64,000 bases of DNA. Origin: Segetibacter koreensis DSM 18137 (GTDB taxonomy: Bacteria; Bacteroidota; Bacteroidia; Chitinophagales; Chitinophagaceae). The stretch covers positions 395,372 through 459,371 of the forward strand of contig NZ_KB893314.1 of assembly GCF_000374045.1 (NCBI RefSeq). Direction: 5' to 3'. A program made the translations under genes and the position numbers. How positions within the stretch are numbered: the first letter of the stretch is position 1; every line of letters begins with the position of its first letter. This document shows, piece by piece, positions 17,984 through 28,811 of this stretch. The notes under the pieces are model-generated. The model saw only the letters and a program-made list of their open reading frames with translations. It did not search any database and was not told the DNA's origin.

Positions 17984-18895
17984 ATGTCAATTGTTGTAAA
18001 TGAATTAATGAAGGTATATGGTGAACAAATAGCTGTTAATAAAATTTCATTTTCAGCTCAAAGGGGTGAGATTGTTGGTTTCCTGGGGCCAAACGGTGCA
18101 GGAAAATCAACCACAATGAAAATGATAACGGGCTATCTTGCTCCAGATAGTGGTGTTGCAACTGTCAGTAACATAAATGTAGCTGCCGCTCCTATTGAAG
18201 CCAAAAAAAAGATCGGTTATCTGCCTGAGGCCAATCCTTTATACACTGATATGTACGTGAAAGAATATCTGGATTTTGTATCGGACGTGCATGAGATAAA
18301 AAATAAGAAGCAACGGATAAAAGATGTAATTGAGCTTACAGGACTAGTTGTAGAGCAAAAGAAAAAAATAAACCAGTTGTCAAAAGGTTACAGGCAAAGA
18401 ACAGGGTTAGCTGCTGCCCTTATTCACGACCCCGAAGTTTTAATATTAGATGAGCCGACCAGCGGTCTTGACCCTAATCAGATAATTGAAATAAGAAACG
18501 TAATAAAAAACCAGGGAAAAGATAAAACAGTTCTTTTTTCATCGCATATATTACAAGAAGTAGAAGCTATTTGCGACAGGGTGATAATTATAAATAAAGG
18601 AATGCTGGTAGCCGATGATAAGCTTGCAAACCTGCAACAAAAAGGAACTACAAATTTTGTAAAGGTTACTTTTAAAGAACCTCTGGAAACAGAATGGCTT
18701 AACAGGTTAAACGGTGTGATAGGAGTAAATAAACTTGACACCTATAGCTGGCAGATAAAATCATCTGATGCAAATGAAGTAAAAAAGCAATTGCTGGAAA
18801 TGAGTTTGCAACATAATCTTAATATCGTTTCTTTGCAAACTGAAGGCGGAAGCCTGGAAGAAATTTTTAGGAGGTTAACCTCAGCAGCAAAATAG
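17984..18895 (+). CDS. gldA: ABC transporter ATP-binding protein GldA
   Basis: The ATPase of the GldA-GldF-GldG transporter, required for gliding motility in Flavobacterium. The protein has 303 residues when started at the ATG 17984 (MSIVVNELMKVYGE); 17 in-frame codons upstream are less likely coding. Walker A is GPNGAGKST, the signature is LSKGYRQRTGLAAALIHDPE, Walker B is VLILDEPTSGLDP, and the switch His lies in VLFSSHILQEVE. The C-terminal 80 residues form the usual extension ending EGGSLEEIFRRLT. Its membrane partners gldF and gldG are at 36.8-39.3 kb, so the complex is encoded at two loci. Eno follows 56 bases later. Confidence 0.92.
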   Translation: MSIVVNELMKVYGEQIAVNKISFSAQRGEIVGFLGPNGAGKSTTMKMITGYLAPDSGVATVSNINVAAAPIEAKKKIGYLPEANPLYTDMYVKEYLDFVSDVHEIKNKKQRIKDVIELTGLVVEQKKKINQLSKGYRQRTGLAAALIHDPEVLILDEPTSGLDPNQIIEIRNVIKNQGKDKTVLFSSHILQEVEAICDRVIIINKGMLVADDKLANLQQKGTTNFVKVTFKEPLETEWLNRLNGVIGVNKLDTYSWQIKSSDANEVKKQLLEMSLQHNLNIVSLQTEGGSLEEIFRRLTSAAK

Positions 18896-18939
18896 TTGCC
18901 GCATAAATTACCACTTTCAAAAAATATAATAAAACATAA

Positions 18940-20235
<1,296 letters not shown>

Positions 20236-20306
20236 GATATTATATTTATTTTTCTAATATTATATTTTTCTTTTAATTTTACTGTTAACGATTTTATTTA
20301 TTGTGA

Positions 20307-20618
20307 ATGAACAGGTTTTCCTTTCTTTTTAAGATTTTAAAAAACAAATACGCAGTATCCCTGATAGTATTTATTGTATGGATCTTATTTTTTGACAGGA
20401 ATGATCTTTTTACCCAGTGGGATAGAAAGCAAGAATTGCAGAAACTGGAAACCAGCACTTCTTTTTATGAAAAAGAAATAGCAAATACTAAAAAAGATCT
20501 GATGGATTTAAATAATAAACCTGCTATTCTTGAAAAATTTGCAAGGGAAAAATTTTATCTGAAGAGAGCAAACGAGGACCTGTTTCTAATCAATGATAGT
20601 GCTGATCAAAAAAATTAA
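20307..20618 (+). CDS. Septum formation initiator, DivIC/FtsB-like
   Basis: A 103-residue bitopic membrane protein: a short cytoplasmic head, one membrane segment (YAVSLIVFIVWILFF, about 15-29), then a periplasmic coiled coil (KQELQKLETSTSFYEKEIAN) and the short conserved tail KFAREKFYLKRANEDLFLI. This is the DivIC/FtsB layout; such proteins bridge FtsL and FtsQ in the divisome. It follows eno by 70 bases, a frequent neighbourhood for this family in other bacteria too. An ATG start directly after GTG (GTGAATG) gives two nearly identical options. Confidence 0.88.
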   Translation: MNRFSFLFKILKNKYAVSLIVFIVWILFFDRNDLFTQWDRKQELQKLETSTSFYEKEIANTKKDLMDLNNKPAILEKFAREKFYLKRANEDLFLINDSADQKN

Positions 20619-20705
20619 GCGCACATTTACAATATTTTACATCGCACAGCGTTCTTATTGCACGAGCTAATTTATAAAACCTAATAAAAAACACTTCTTT
20701 TAGCT

Positions 20706-20939
20706 ATGGCAAATTATACAAGCGAAGATTTGATACAGTACTTGTATCATGAAACTTCTGAAGCAGAGACAAAAGCTATTGAGAAGGCTTTACAAGCAGA
20801 TTGGAATCTTAAAGAAGAATTCGAAGCTCTAAAAGCTACGAAACAAGGATTGGGTAGAATACTATCTAGTCCCAGGCGTCAATCTATAATGGCTATACTT
20901 AATTATGCAAAATCCTCAAGTGAGGTTGCACAGCGGTAA
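20706..20939 (+). CDS. Small conserved protein, anti-sigma-factor-like N-terminus
   Basis: A soluble 77-residue protein. Its first half (SEDLIQYLYHETSEAETKAI) has the sequence style of the small N-terminal domain of Bacteroidota anti-sigma factors, but the zinc-binding residues and the membrane segment of a full anti-sigma factor are absent. The rest is helical and basic. It sits alone between the divisome gene and nth. A role as a stand-alone regulator of a sigma factor or kinase is only a guess. Confidence 0.65.
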   Translation: MANYTSEDLIQYLYHETSEAETKAIEKALQADWNLKEEFEALKATKQGLGRILSSPRRQSIMAILNYAKSSSEVAQR

Positions 20940-20989
20940 GTGAACGCTGGATAAAGTCATCTTCAACCCGTATCTTCGATTTATAGTTT

Positions 20990-21655
20990 ATGACTAAAAA
21001 AGAAAGATACGGGTTTGTTATTTCCTGGTTTCAGGAACATGCCCCTGATGCTGAAACTGAACTTATTTTTGATGATACCTATCAATTGTTGGTTGCAGTA
21101 ATACTTTCTGCCCAATGCACTGATAAGCGTGTAAACATGACTACACCTGCACTTTTTGCCAAATATCCTTCTATTAAAGATTTAGCAAATGCGGAGTATG
21201 AAACGCTTTTTGACATAATAAAAAGTATTTCCTTTCCCGGAAATAAAACCAGGCATTTGATTGGGATGGCACAGATGGTGGAGGAAAAGTTTAATGGCCA
21301 GATACCACTGCGGGTAGAAGAATTAATACAATTACCCGGCGTTGGACGAAAAACTGCTAATGTAATTACATCTGTTGTCGATAATCAACCTAATATGGCT
21401 GTAGACACCCATGTTTTCCGGGTGGCAGCCCGCATAGGTCTCACTACCAATGCAAAAACGCCTTTAGCAGCAGAAAAACAATTGGTTAAACATTTGCCTA
21501 CTAATTTAATCTATATTGCTCATCATTGGCTAATATTGCATGGAAGATACATATGTGTAGCCAGAAATCCAAAGTGTTTTGAATGTGGTTTAAAACCAGC
21601 ATGCAAATTCTATTCTATTAGAAATAATAATTTAAAAATTCTGGAAAAGCCTTAA
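20990..21655 (+). CDS. nth: Endonuclease III
   Basis: A DNA glycosylase/AP lyase that removes oxidised pyrimidines. It has 221 residues, normal length. Seen: LLVAVILSAQCTDKRVN (about 30-46), the helix-hairpin-helix with the catalytic Lys in LPGVGRKTANVI, the catalytic Asp in AVDTHVFRVAAR, and a complete 4Fe-4S motif, C-x6-C-x2-C-x5-C (CVARNPKCFECGLKPAC), near the C-terminus. The gene starts 50 bases after the small anti-sigma-like gene. Nothing unusual. Confidence 0.96.
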   Translation: MTKKERYGFVISWFQEHAPDAETELIFDDTYQLLVAVILSAQCTDKRVNMTTPALFAKYPSIKDLANAEYETLFDIIKSISFPGNKTRHLIGMAQMVEEKFNGQIPLRVEELIQLPGVGRKTANVITSVVDNQPNMAVDTHVFRVAARIGLTTNAKTPLAAEKQLVKHLPTNLIYIAHHWLILHGRYICVARNPKCFECGLKPACKFYSIRNNNLKILEKP

Positions 21656-21692
21656 ATTATATTTTAAAGAATATTTAGCTGAAATTATTTTT

Positions 21693-22592
21693 ATGCAAAA
21701 AGTAAAGGTTATTCTATTTCTTACACTATCCTGCTGCTTTTCAAAAATTTATAGCCAGTTTTTTCAAACTGAATATTACAGTACCAGTCCTTTTTATTAT
21801 GAAGTGGGTGGAGGAATAGGCGCAATGAATTGTATAACTGACTTAGGGGGCGCTAATGGCGATAAAAAATACTACATTAATGAAATTAAAGCAAAAAATT
21901 TCAGGCCTTCTGTTGACATTTTTGCCGGAGTTGTATATCACAATTATTTAGGAATGCGGTTGCAGGGGAGCCGGGGACAAATACGCTCTTCTGATGCTGA
22001 TATTAAAGGAAACACTATTATTGCCAATTATAAAAGAAACAGAAACCAGAGTTTTAGAACCAACATAACTGAAGTTGCATTGATATTTGAATTTCGTCCC
22101 TTAGTATTATTTGATCTACAGCCTCGAAAGTGGGCTCCCGAACCTTATATAGATGCTGGTTTTGGCTGGTTTTCCTTTAACCCGCAAACGCAATATAACG
22201 GGCACTGGCTAGATCTAAAACCGTTACATACAGAAGGTGAAGGGTTTCCGGAATATCCTTCTGTATCTAATTATAAACTTCACCAGTACAATGTTCCTAT
22301 AGGGATAGGCCTTCGGTATAAATTATCTTCCAGGCTTAATATACGGTTGGAATATATGCATCGCATACTTTTTACTGATTACCTTGATGACGCAAGCAGT
22401 CAAAAATATATAGATCCCTCTGCATTTGATAAAAACCTGTCTCCCGAGGCAGCTGCAGATGCCAAAGCTTTATACCTCAGAAGTATAAACGGAACAATTC
22501 CTCCAAGACGGGGAAATCCGAATAATAATGATACTTATATGTCATTAACTTTAAAATTAGGAGTAATATTAGGAAGGGAAAGTATAGATTAA
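21693..22592 (+). CDS. DUF6089 family outer-membrane beta-barrel protein
   Basis: A 299-residue protein with a signal peptide (MQKVKVILFLTLSCCFSKIYSQ) and a beta-barrel-like body typical of the DUF6089 family: YEVGGGIGAMNCITDLGG near residue 30, FRPSVDIFAGVVYHNYLGMRL, NITEVALIFEFRPLV, then PEPYIDAGFGWFSF and GIGLRYKLSSRLNIRLEYMHRI. The C-terminus ends in alternating hydrophobic residues (MSLTLKLGVILG). A structural outer-membrane role is likely; no enzymatic motif. A terminator follows. Confidence 0.85.
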   Translation: MQKVKVILFLTLSCCFSKIYSQFFQTEYYSTSPFYYEVGGGIGAMNCITDLGGANGDKKYYINEIKAKNFRPSVDIFAGVVYHNYLGMRLQGSRGQIRSSDADIKGNTIIANYKRNRNQSFRTNITEVALIFEFRPLVLFDLQPRKWAPEPYIDAGFGWFSFNPQTQYNGHWLDLKPLHTEGEGFPEYPSVSNYKLHQYNVPIGIGLRYKLSSRLNIRLEYMHRILFTDYLDDASSQKYIDPSAFDKNLSPEAAADAKALYLRSINGTIPPRRGNPNNNDTYMSLTLKLGVILGRESID

Positions 22593-22616
22593 TATTATTA
22601 CTTCCAGGTTTAACAC

Positions 22617-22649
22617 GGTGATCCTAAAAGATCGCCATTTTGTTTTTTT
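22617..22649 (+). terminator. Terminator after the DUF6089 gene
   Basis: GGTGATC and GATCGCC pair (one G-U) around a 6-nt loop, followed by ATTTTG and a run of seven T. It lies 25 bases past the stop. Confidence 0.75.
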
Positions 22650-22729
22650 AGAGGTTCATTTTATTTTTCTGAAAAATATGTCTTAACGTTAGACGTGCTA
22701 ACTTTAGAAAACAACCGATTTTAAAAGAT

Positions 22730-24979
22730 TTGGATTATTTAAAAACATATAAAAGTTTTATAAACAGCCAACATCTGAGCGAAGGGGTGAGAATAACTAC
22801 AGGAGTATTGCTTCCTGCATTTATTATGAGTTATTTCCACATGCTTTCTACAGGCATTTCTATCTCTTTAGGTGCCTTATTTGTCAGTATCACTGATAGT
22901 GCCGGCCCTATTCATCACCGTAAAAATGGAATGATCGTTTGTATTGTTTCCATTTTTTTAGTCTCCCTATGTGCCGGTTTTTTTACAAATTATCCTGTAG
23001 TATTGGCACTTTTTCTTTTCGCCTGCTGCTTCTTTTTCTCGATGATTGGTATTTATGGTACAAGAGCGTCCTCAATAGGCACAGCCACGCTTATAGTTCT
23101 TACACTTTCAACCGACAACCGCCTTAACCTTACAACAGCTACACAGATAATACAGCATTCTTTCCTCATAGCTTCAGGCGGATTGTGGTACATGTGTTTT
23201 AGTATGCTCTTGTATAGTTTTCGCCCTTACCGGCTTGCACAGCAGGCACTCGGAGATTGCATACAGTCTATTGCTGAATACCTGGAAATCCGATCAGAAC
23301 TTTATAACAAGCACATAAACTACAAAAGCACATACCGCCAGTTGCTGCTTCAACAGGCAATCGTGCAACATAAACAGACCGAAATAACCGAATTACTGTT
23401 CAAAACAAGAAGTATTGTTAAAGAATCGACTAATATAGGCCGCCGACTTGTCATGATATACCTAGATGCTGCTGATATTTTTGAAAGAATAATGATGTCT
23501 CACCAGGAATACGCACGACTACACCAATATTTTGATGAGACCGACATTCTAAACGATTATTACCTACTGGCAAAGGAACTGGCCAAAAATCTTAATGAAG
23601 TTGGTATTGCTGTGAAAAGTGGCGATCGTTATAATTCTGATAATGACCTGCGAGAGCAGATAGTTACAACAAGGGAAAAGCTTGATAATTTGCGCCTAAC
23701 CTATCTTAAACCTGATAATATTGACGGTTTTATTAGTCTCAGGCGCATTCTTGAAAATATTCAGGATTTGTCTGACCGCCTGACTACCCTTGAAAAATAT
23801 ACTTACTCAGAAAATAGGTTAAAAAAAAGAATTGTAACGGACTCAGGGTACGAAAAAATGATTTCTTCACAGGAAATTACTTCACGTATCTTTTTTGATA
23901 ACCTTACGTTTAAATCAGATACTTTTCGCCATTCCATGCGGGTGAGCATAGCAGTAATGGCAGGATTTCTGGTAACACAACTTTTTAAAATAGGACATAG
24001 CTATTGGATTCTTCTCACCATAATTGTTATTTTAAAGCCAGCTTTTAGTCTTACAAAGAAAAGGAACAGAGACAGAATTGCTGGAACTCTAGCAGGAATT
24101 ATTATTGGCGTCGCCATTTTACTTACTACTAATAACAGTGTCGTCTTACTTGTATTGCTTATACTGTTTATGACAGCTAGCTATACTTTTATGAGAACTA
24201 ATTATTTTGTAAGCGTTTTATTAATGACACCATACCTCTTGCTATTTTATCATTTACTAAACCCTTTAGATTTTAAAATTTTACTTAAAGACCGCCTGCT
24301 AGATACACTGATTGGATCTTCGATTGCTTTTATTGCCAGCATCTTTCTATTTCCTTCATGGGAAAGAAAAAAAATTAAACCTGTAATGACGGATATGCTT
24401 TTAGAAGCTAAAGAATATTTTTCTGTTATTGCAGCCGAGTTTAGCGGTAAAACAATAACGCCGTCAGCGCAAAAAGTTGCAAGAAAGAATGCATTGGTTG
24501 CATTGGCTAATTTGTCCGATGCATTTAACCGAATGTTATCTGAGCCTAAAACCCAGCAGAAAGGAGTTGAAATGCTACACCAGTTTGTAGTGCTTACCCA
24601 CACACTCACATCCTACATTGCTACATTGTCTTATTACATACAAATGCAAATCATACCTTATAACTCTGATGACTTTGAAAAAGTGATAGAAGATATAGAA
24701 GATAATTTTACGAATGCTATAAACTGTCTCAATAATAAAGATGTAACTATCAAAAACATAAATGAGCATGACTCACTCAGGATACTAAATGAACGAGCCA
24801 ACGCATTACTACAGAAAAGAAGAAATGAATTGGAACAAGGGTTTCTGGAAACCTCTACGCGCAAGCAGTTGTTTGACCTGAAATCGTTTGTAGACCAGTT
24901 TAACCTTATTTATAACGTCGCCGCTGATCTGAATAAAACTACACAAAAACTAGCTCCAAGCCTAAAAAGTGAAGAGTAA
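22730..24979 (+). CDS. FUSC family inner-membrane protein (YccS/YhfK type)
   Basis: A 749-residue membrane protein of the FUSC group (related to aromatic acid exporter subunit AaeB). It has two clusters of membrane segments, about 25-160 and 405-545, each followed by a large cytoplasmic helical domain. The second cluster begins with the FUSC hallmark SVAVMAGFLVTQ-like stretch (here SIAVMAGFLVTQLF) and continues with HSYWILLTIIVILKP. The start is a TTG codon (TTGGATTATTTA); no ATG lies nearby. The function of YccS-like members is not established. It lies tail to tail with the GGGP synthase gene. Confidence 0.85.
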   Translation: MDYLKTYKSFINSQHLSEGVRITTGVLLPAFIMSYFHMLSTGISISLGALFVSITDSAGPIHHRKNGMIVCIVSIFLVSLCAGFFTNYPVVLALFLFACCFFFSMIGIYGTRASSIGTATLIVLTLSTDNRLNLTTATQIIQHSFLIASGGLWYMCFSMLLYSFRPYRLAQQALGDCIQSIAEYLEIRSELYNKHINYKSTYRQLLLQQAIVQHKQTEITELLFKTRSIVKESTNIGRRLVMIYLDAADIFERIMMSHQEYARLHQYFDETDILNDYYLLAKELAKNLNEVGIAVKSGDRYNSDNDLREQIVTTREKLDNLRLTYLKPDNIDGFISLRRILENIQDLSDRLTTLEKYTYSENRLKKRIVTDSGYEKMISSQEITSRIFFDNLTFKSDTFRHSMRVSIAVMAGFLVTQLFKIGHSYWILLTIIVILKPAFSLTKKRNRDRIAGTLAGIIIGVAILLTTNNSVVLLVLLILFMTASYTFMRTNYFVSVLLMTPYLLLFYHLLNPLDFKILLKDRLLDTLIGSSIAFIASIFLFPSWERKKIKPVMTDMLLEAKEYFSVIAAEFSGKTITPSAQKVARKNALVALANLSDAFNRMLSEPKTQQKGVEMLHQFVVLTHTLTSYIATLSYYIQMQIIPYNSDDFEKVIEDIEDNFTNAINCLNNKDVTIKNINEHDSLRILNERANALLQKRRNELEQGFLETSTRKQLFDLKSFVDQFNLIYNVAADLNKTTQKLAPSLKSEE

Positions 24980-25007
24980 GTTCTTACAGCTTACGCATTA
25001 TTATTGC

Positions 25008-25763
25008 TTAAACAGGCACAGCAAGGCTATGAATAGCAGCTGCCATCTCTTTAATCAATGATGGATCTTTTTCTATTGCATTTCCAATAACAATTACGTC
25101 AGCGCCTGCTTTACAGTTTAAATAAGCTTTCTCAGGATAGGTTATTCCTCCACCAATAATAAGAGGCGCCTCTATATGACTCGATACCATCTCAATCATA
25201 CTTTCCGTGATAGGCCTTTTCGCTCCACTGCCGGCATCCATATAAATCAGTTTCATCCCCAGCATTTCACTGGCCATAGCGGTACAAAGAGCAATCTCAT
25301 TTTTATCTGAGGGTATTGGGGTGGCATTTGATATGTATGAAACAGTAGTTGGTGCACCACCGTCTATTACCATATAACCGGTTGGCATTATTTCAAGGCC
25401 ACTCTTGCGAACAAAAGGTGCGCTTACGACATGCTGGCCTATAAGTAACTCCGGATTACGACCCGAAACAAGTGAAAGATATAACAGGGCATCTGCATAC
25501 TTACTAACCTGTGCGGGACTCCCCGGAAAGAGGATCACAGGTATGTGACATGAAGATTTAATCTGTTGAATACATTCATCGAGATCGTTTGAGATAATTA
25601 GGCTTCCTCCTACAAACAAATAATCAACTTTTGAATCAACTGCAAGCGTAACTAACTTCTCGATCTTATACTTATCAACCTTATCCGGGTCAATTAATAC
25701 AGCAAGAGATTTTTGACCTTGCTGTTTATTTTTCACAAAATGCTGGTAAAGCTTATTCTTCAT
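25008..25763 (-). CDS. Geranylgeranylglyceryl phosphate synthase (GGGPS/PcrB family)
   Basis: A TIM-barrel prenyltransferase of 251 residues that joins sn-glycerol-1-phosphate to a polyprenyl diphosphate. This is the first step of ether-lipid synthesis in archaea and is also known in Bacteroidota. Motifs: LAVLIDPDKV at strand 1 (about 20-29), YLFVGGSLI, ILFPGSPAQVS, EIMPTGYMVIDGG, LIYMDAGSGAKRPI (about 174-187) and PLIIGGGITYPEKA (about 200-213) for phosphate binding. Length and motifs agree with the group that makes long-chain products. What the Bacteroidota do with the product is unsettled. Confidence 0.92.
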   Translation of the reverse strand: MKNKLYQHFVKNKQQGQKSLAVLIDPDKVDKYKIEKLVTLAVDSKVDYLFVGGSLIISNDLDECIQQIKSSCHIPVILFPGSPAQVSKYADALLYLSLVSGRNPELLIGQHVVSAPFVRKSGLEIMPTGYMVIDGGAPTTVSYISNATPIPSDKNEIALCTAMASEMLGMKLIYMDAGSGAKRPITESMIEMVSSHIEAPLIIGGGITYPEKAYLNCKAGADVIVIGNAIEKDPSLIKEMAAAIHSLAVPV

Positions 25764-25956
25764 GCAACTGATTGTCGTGTGCTTGCAAAAATGCTGATTT
25801 TTTTGTTTAATAACGTATTTTTTTCCATTATAATCATCTCATCACTCCTAAATATAATTGAAAGAGTATGATTTAAGACAAAACTTTCCACCAATTCTAT
25901 TAATGAATGGAGGCAAATGCTATAAAACTTGCATTGCAAATAGCATTCCTAATAAC

Positions 25957-27018
25957 TTATCCCCACCAAAAAGCCGCTGCTATTAAACAATAGAGTCCTA
26001 CCAAAGCTAAACCTTCGAGCCAGATTGATTCGCCGTCAAAGACAATAAAGGCGCTTACAATTACAGCTAAAGCAAAACAAGCCAGCAAGAGAGGTGTTAA
26101 CACAAAAGACAAAATTGCTCCTCCCAAAATAAATGACAGTAGTACCAGCAACGGAAACAAGCCCAGTGCAATTTGTAAAGAGCTATTTAAAATAACACTG
26201 ACAGCATAATCTGCCTGGTTGCGGTAAGACAACTGGATACCTACGAGATTTTCAATAGCATTACCGGCGAGAGCGACAATTACGAGACCTGCAAAAGTAT
26301 CATTAATACCAAGCGTCTTCATTGCAGGCTTAAGCGCCTCCACAAACCAGTCGGAAACAAATGCTGCTCCCAGGCCAGCCATTGCTAGCACCGCAATCGT
26401 AAGACCAAGAGACCATGCAGCATGAGGCTTTTCTTTTCCCTCTTTTTGTGAAACCACTGATTTGTCTCCTTTCAAAGAAAAATAAAGACTTGCAACAAAA
26501 ATGAGAAGTAAAATAATGGCCACGAAAATATCTAATGCATTGATATGAGCATCTGCAGAAGTATGCAAATAATGGGTTAGTGTAGGAATTGCCAAAGCAG
26601 CAAAAGCGAGTATCATTAAAGTAGCGATCATTCGTGGGGGTTCCGTTTTAAAATGCTGTGTGCCATTTTTAAGACCACCAATAAATATGGCTAAACCAAA
26701 AACCAATAATGAATTTCCTAAAATAGAACCTATCAGGGCTGCCTGAACAACTTTATCAAGCCCTGCCCTTAGAGCAAAAATGCACACAAACAATTCAGGA
26801 AGATTGCCAAGTGCAGATTGCAAAATACCTGTAGCACCAGGGCCCATGCGGCTACCAAGTTGTTCTGTAGCATCACCTACAATCATAGCTAACAGCGCAA
26901 GCGCACCTGCAGTTACTGTAAAACCTACTACGGCATTTGCATGAGAATAATGTAAAAAGCCTGCTATAGCAGTAGTAATAATACAGGCAATAATTATTGT
27001 TTTTTCTTTTTTATCCAT
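25957..27018 (-). CDS. Calcium/cation:proton antiporter (CAX/ChaA family)
   Basis: An 11-helix exchanger of the CaCA superfamily, 353 residues from the ATG at 27018 (MDKKEKTIIIACI); an upstream GTG at 27042 is less likely. The two family repeats are visible: GDATEQLGSRMGPGATGILQSALGNLPELFVCIFAL (about 53-88; here given as the alpha-1 region with GN-PE) and, in the second half, LVIVALAGNAIENLVGIQLSYRNQ for alpha-2. The central loop is charged (GDKSVVSQKEGKEK). It would export calcium in exchange for protons. Monocistronic on the minus strand. Confidence 0.92.
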   Translation of the reverse strand: MDKKEKTIIIACIITTAIAGFLHYSHANAVVGFTVTAGALALLAMIVGDATEQLGSRMGPGATGILQSALGNLPELFVCIFALRAGLDKVVQAALIGSILGNSLLVFGLAIFIGGLKNGTQHFKTEPPRMIATLMILAFAALAIPTLTHYLHTSADAHINALDIFVAIILLLIFVASLYFSLKGDKSVVSQKEGKEKPHAAWSLGLTIAVLAMAGLGAAFVSDWFVEALKPAMKTLGINDTFAGLVIVALAGNAIENLVGIQLSYRNQADYAVSVILNSSLQIALGLFPLLVLLSFILGGAILSFVLTPLLLACFALAVIVSAFIVFDGESIWLEGLALVGLYCLIAAAFWWG

Positions 27019-27234
27019 TCGCCATAATAGTTTTAACAGCACTCATTATTTTTAATCTCATATAATCTTATTTCGTATTTCTGCTACCAATTACCCTGCT
27101 GGATAAAGAATGGGAGAATCAAGATAGGATACATGTAGAAAATAACTACTGAAGTTATCTTTCGTTTTTAAAAAATTATATCCTTTTTATTAATATAAAT
27201 CCTGTAAAAACTTCATTATCAGATTTCAGGCGGG

Positions 27235-27825
27235 CTATTGTTCAGGCGGATTAATCATAATATGAGCGGCATGAGTTCCGGGATTCATCATCCATGGCAT
27301 GCCAGGCGCTTCTGGTTTCAGTGGCAATCCGGTACTCTTTGTAGTTGCATAAGGAATATAAATAACAGACCTGAGGTAGCCTTTTTTTACCTCGCCCGTT
27401 GTATCGTTATATTCTTCTTTCGATGCAGAGTACACATATAATGTTGAGGGCTGTTTAGGCATTTGCAATTTGCCGGCTTTTACTTCGTTTTCCCTTGTAT
27501 CAAAGATTTCTTTAAAAGTTTTACCAAGTTTTCTTAGTTCGCGGCCCCGTTGCATAAACGGCTCTAGATCTTTATGATAACAGGCGACAGACAGACCCGG
27601 TTGATTAGGATCATCAGCCAGGCAAATCAACTCATTAGTGCCTTTTCGTAATAAGACAAGTTCTTTATTAGCTGAATAACCATACACTGCAGCACTATCT
27701 TTCTTTTCTGCCGGGGCGCTTAGCAACGCAAGTTTTATTTGTACCTCTGCAGGAAGCACATTGTTTTGAGCAAAAGCACAAAAGGAAATTTGTGAGAGAA
27801 TAAGTAATGAGAAAAGTTTGTTCAT
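27235..27825 (-). CDS. Hypothetical secreted protein (196 aa)
   Basis: A signal peptide (MNKLFSLLILSQISFCAFAQ) precedes a 175-residue mature domain that I cannot place in a known family. Visible features are a hydrophobic start LPAEVQIKLALLSAP, ELVLLRKGTNELICLADDP, a helical middle (RELRKLGKTFKEIFDTR), and a C-terminal half with RSVIYIPYATTKSTG followed by a histidine-containing tail (PGTHAAHIMINPPEQ). There is no lipobox. It stands alone; codon use fits the neighbours. Periplasmic and of unknown function. Confidence 0.65.
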   Translation of the reverse strand: MNKLFSLLILSQISFCAFAQNNVLPAEVQIKLALLSAPAEKKDSAAVYGYSANKELVLLRKGTNELICLADDPNQPGLSVACYHKDLEPFMQRGRELRKLGKTFKEIFDTRENEVKAGKLQMPKQPSTLYVYSASKEEYNDTTGEVKKGYLRSVIYIPYATTKSTGLPLKPEAPGMPWMMNPGTHAAHIMINPPEQ

Positions 27826-28032
27826 ATGACTTCTTTTAAAGCGTGGTAAAGAATAAATGAATAAATTATTAAAATGTAAAAAAGATGCTGCAAAAATGCT
27901 TACTGGCTAGCAGCGACTTAAGTTAAAGATAGGAAGCTTAATTGAAAATTAAAGCACAGAATCTGGCTGTTGTTGAGAGGCCTTGCCATCATCATGTACG
28001 TTAGGATATTAAGGCTGGCCACTTTGCATGTG

Positions 28033-28611
28033 TTATACAAGATTTTGAAGTTTAGCGTATTGAAGTAACATAATTGTTTTGCCGTCTTTAATTTCTCCAC
28101 ACTCAATCATTTTCAAAGCTTCATCAAGGGTAATCTCCAAAACTTCAATATCCTCTTGTTCATGTTCTATGCCACCTCCATCGTTTACTTTCATTTGCCC
28201 GGAGTATTCCGCTACAAAAAAATACAAAATTTCAGTTACTGATCCCGGAGACATATATGCCTCAAAAATTTTTCTTACATCAGTAACTTTGTATCCTGTT
28301 TCTTCTTCTGTCTCACGCCTTATACAATCTTCGGGATTGTCTTTGTCTAAAAGTCCTGCGCATGCTTCAATCAGCATACCGCCCGGGTTTCCGTTTATAA
28401 ATGTCGGCATTCTAAATTGCCGGGTTAGAATTACTGTTTTATATTCTTTATTATAAAGAAGTATTGTGGCTCCATTACCACGGTCATAAGCTTCACGGCT
28501 TTGCGTCTGCCAGACACCATCTTTCTTTAAATATTCATAAGTAACTTTTCTTAACGTATACCAATTGTCGGAAAGAACTTCTATCTTTAAAATTTTTACA
28601 GTTGTGTTCAT
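28033..28611 (-). CDS. Nudix hydrolase, NudK-like (GDP-mannose pyrophosphatase family)
   Basis: A 192-residue Nudix protein. The Nudix box is GLLDKDNPEDCIRRETEEETGY (G-x5-E-x7-REUxEExGU, with an Asp-Asn at the first part; about 88-109). Upstream lie DRGNGATILLYN and VILTRQFRMPTF, and downstream EAYMSPGSVTEILYFFVAEY; both are typical of NudK/ADP-ribose pyrophosphatase relatives. NudK splits GDP-mannose and other sugar nucleotides. Substrate choice here is not provable from sequence. It lies head to head with hscA. Confidence 0.88.
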   Translation of the reverse strand: MNTTVKILKIEVLSDNWYTLRKVTYEYLKKDGVWQTQSREAYDRGNGATILLYNKEYKTVILTRQFRMPTFINGNPGGMLIEACAGLLDKDNPEDCIRRETEEETGYKVTDVRKIFEAYMSPGSVTEILYFFVAEYSGQMKVNDGGGIEHEQEDIEVLEITLDEALKMIECGEIKDGKTIMLLQYAKLQNLV

Positions 28612-28811
28612 TAGAAGAGATAAATTATGGATGAGAGAACTTTATTATAGCAGGCGCCAGATACCCGATGCATCAGGGCCGGCTAAAGATATAAAAGGTA
28701 ATTGGAAAAACTATTATTCCTACATCCTATCTTCTTCCATCCTACTCTTATTCCCGTTTCAAAAAACCATAGCCCTGCTTTATGCTACATTTGCAGCAAA
28801 TTATTATTGTA

